DNA of 64,000 nucleotides from NCBI GenBank assembly GCA_900115795.1, contig FOXT01000008.1, positions 117,591 through 181,590 of the forward strand, read 5' to 3'. The notes beneath the pieces were generated by a model. That model had not been told where the DNA came from and did not search any database. It saw only the letters and a program-made list of their open reading frames with translations. The number at the start of each line of letters is the position of its first letter. The first letter of the stretch is position 1. Below are positions 63,746 through 64,000 of this stretch, in pieces. The stretch is from Lachnospiraceae bacterium XBB1006 (GTDB taxonomy: Bacteria > Bacillota > Clostridia > Lachnospirales > Lachnospiraceae). The translations under genes were made by a program, and so were the position numbers.

Positions 63746-64000
63746 TGCTGCCAGATATTGTTCATGTTTCTCCATTGGTGTAAGAACACCTAAGTTTCGT
63801 TGTAATCGTCTGTGATTGTAGTACTCGATATAGTCCTCTATCATTTTTACGAGAGTTTCTCTGTCAGTGAACCGTTTTCCATAGTATCTCTCTCTCTTGA
63901 GAATGCCCCAGAAGCCTTCCATTGGACCGTTATCAATACATTTAGCTACTCTAGACATGCTTTGTGTCATACCTGCGGATTCCAACTTAGCATGAAAAAT
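63743..64000 (-). CDS. IS3-family (IS150 group) transposase OrfB, partial at window edge
   Basis: C-terminal 86 residues on the reverse strand; the frame is open to base 64000. It reads GMTQSMSRVAKCIDNGPMEG, FWGILKRERYYGKRFTD, and YIEYYNHRRLQRNLGVLTPM, the last part of the integrase-core DDE domain with the final catalytic Glu in PMEGFWG. The rest of the element lies beyond the window. A possible right end is near 63670-63691. Confidence 0.9.
   Translation of the reverse strand: MFHAKLESAGMTQSMSRVAKCIDNGPMEGFWGILKRERYYGKRFTDRETLVKMIEDYIEYYNHRRLQRNLGVLTPMEKHEQYLAA

Noticed and set aside
43730-64000. Direct repeat of the guaA 3' end as an att site
   Set aside because: Reading through the accessory region I found no second copy of the guaA 3' sequence; the other end could lie outside the window.

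Overview
The window looks like chromosome from a spore-forming, Gram-positive Clostridia bacterium, most likely a Lachnospiraceae member. Evidence: dipicolinate synthase genes (dpaA/dpaB), spoIIID, a SipL-like SPOCS/LysM protein, a veg homologue, a T-box controlled leuS, and strong AGGAGG ribosome binding sites throughout. No rRNA or tRNA gene was seen.

Bases 1-43.8 kb are mostly conserved chromosome: murF (cut by the window edge), a giant secreted subtilase with Fn3-like repeats, a sucrose PTS/hydrolase unit under a LacI-type repressor with two visible operators, a biotin ligase remnant and HAD hydrolase, a repeat-rich surface protein, T-box-leuS, plsC, veg, sipL, an NlpC/P60 hydrolase, apt, a TPR-GGDEF protein, trxB, a large HTH/TPR-like regulator followed by two ABC exporter genes that look fused by a deletion, a moxR-DUF58-membrane protein operon, a glutaminase-less asparagine-synthase-like gene, dpaAB behind a near-perfect sigma-K promoter, a DcuS/DcuR-like two-component system, spoIIID behind a sigma-E-like promoter, and guaA.

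From about 43.8 kb to the end the window is an accessory region, AT-richer, almost entirely on the + strand and full of decay: an AAA ATPase, two paralogous Bro-N/DUF3791 modules that have decayed reciprocally, a WYL regulator with an RNase-J-like metallo-hydrolase and a PD-(D/E)XK-type protein, an FtsH-like AAA-M41 protease paired with a stand-alone DnaB helicase domain, a deleted IS66 element, crcB, an LD-carboxypeptidase with a kinase-GNAT fusion, a RelBE-type toxin-antitoxin pair, an integrase remnant, an HTH repressor whose palindromic operator recurs before the next gene (a 364-residue unknown followed by a frameshifted RhuM gene), and the end of an IS3-family transposase.

The best candidates for something undescribed are: the WYL / RNase-J-like / PD-(D/E)XK cassette with the adjacent AAA-M41 plus DnaB pair; an inverted repeat inside both Bro-N genes whose arms differ between the copies at three positions, each with the compensating change on the other arm; and the HTH / unknown 364-aa / RhuM unit with shared CGTATATACG operators. 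Functions in the accessory region are inferred from motifs and context only.
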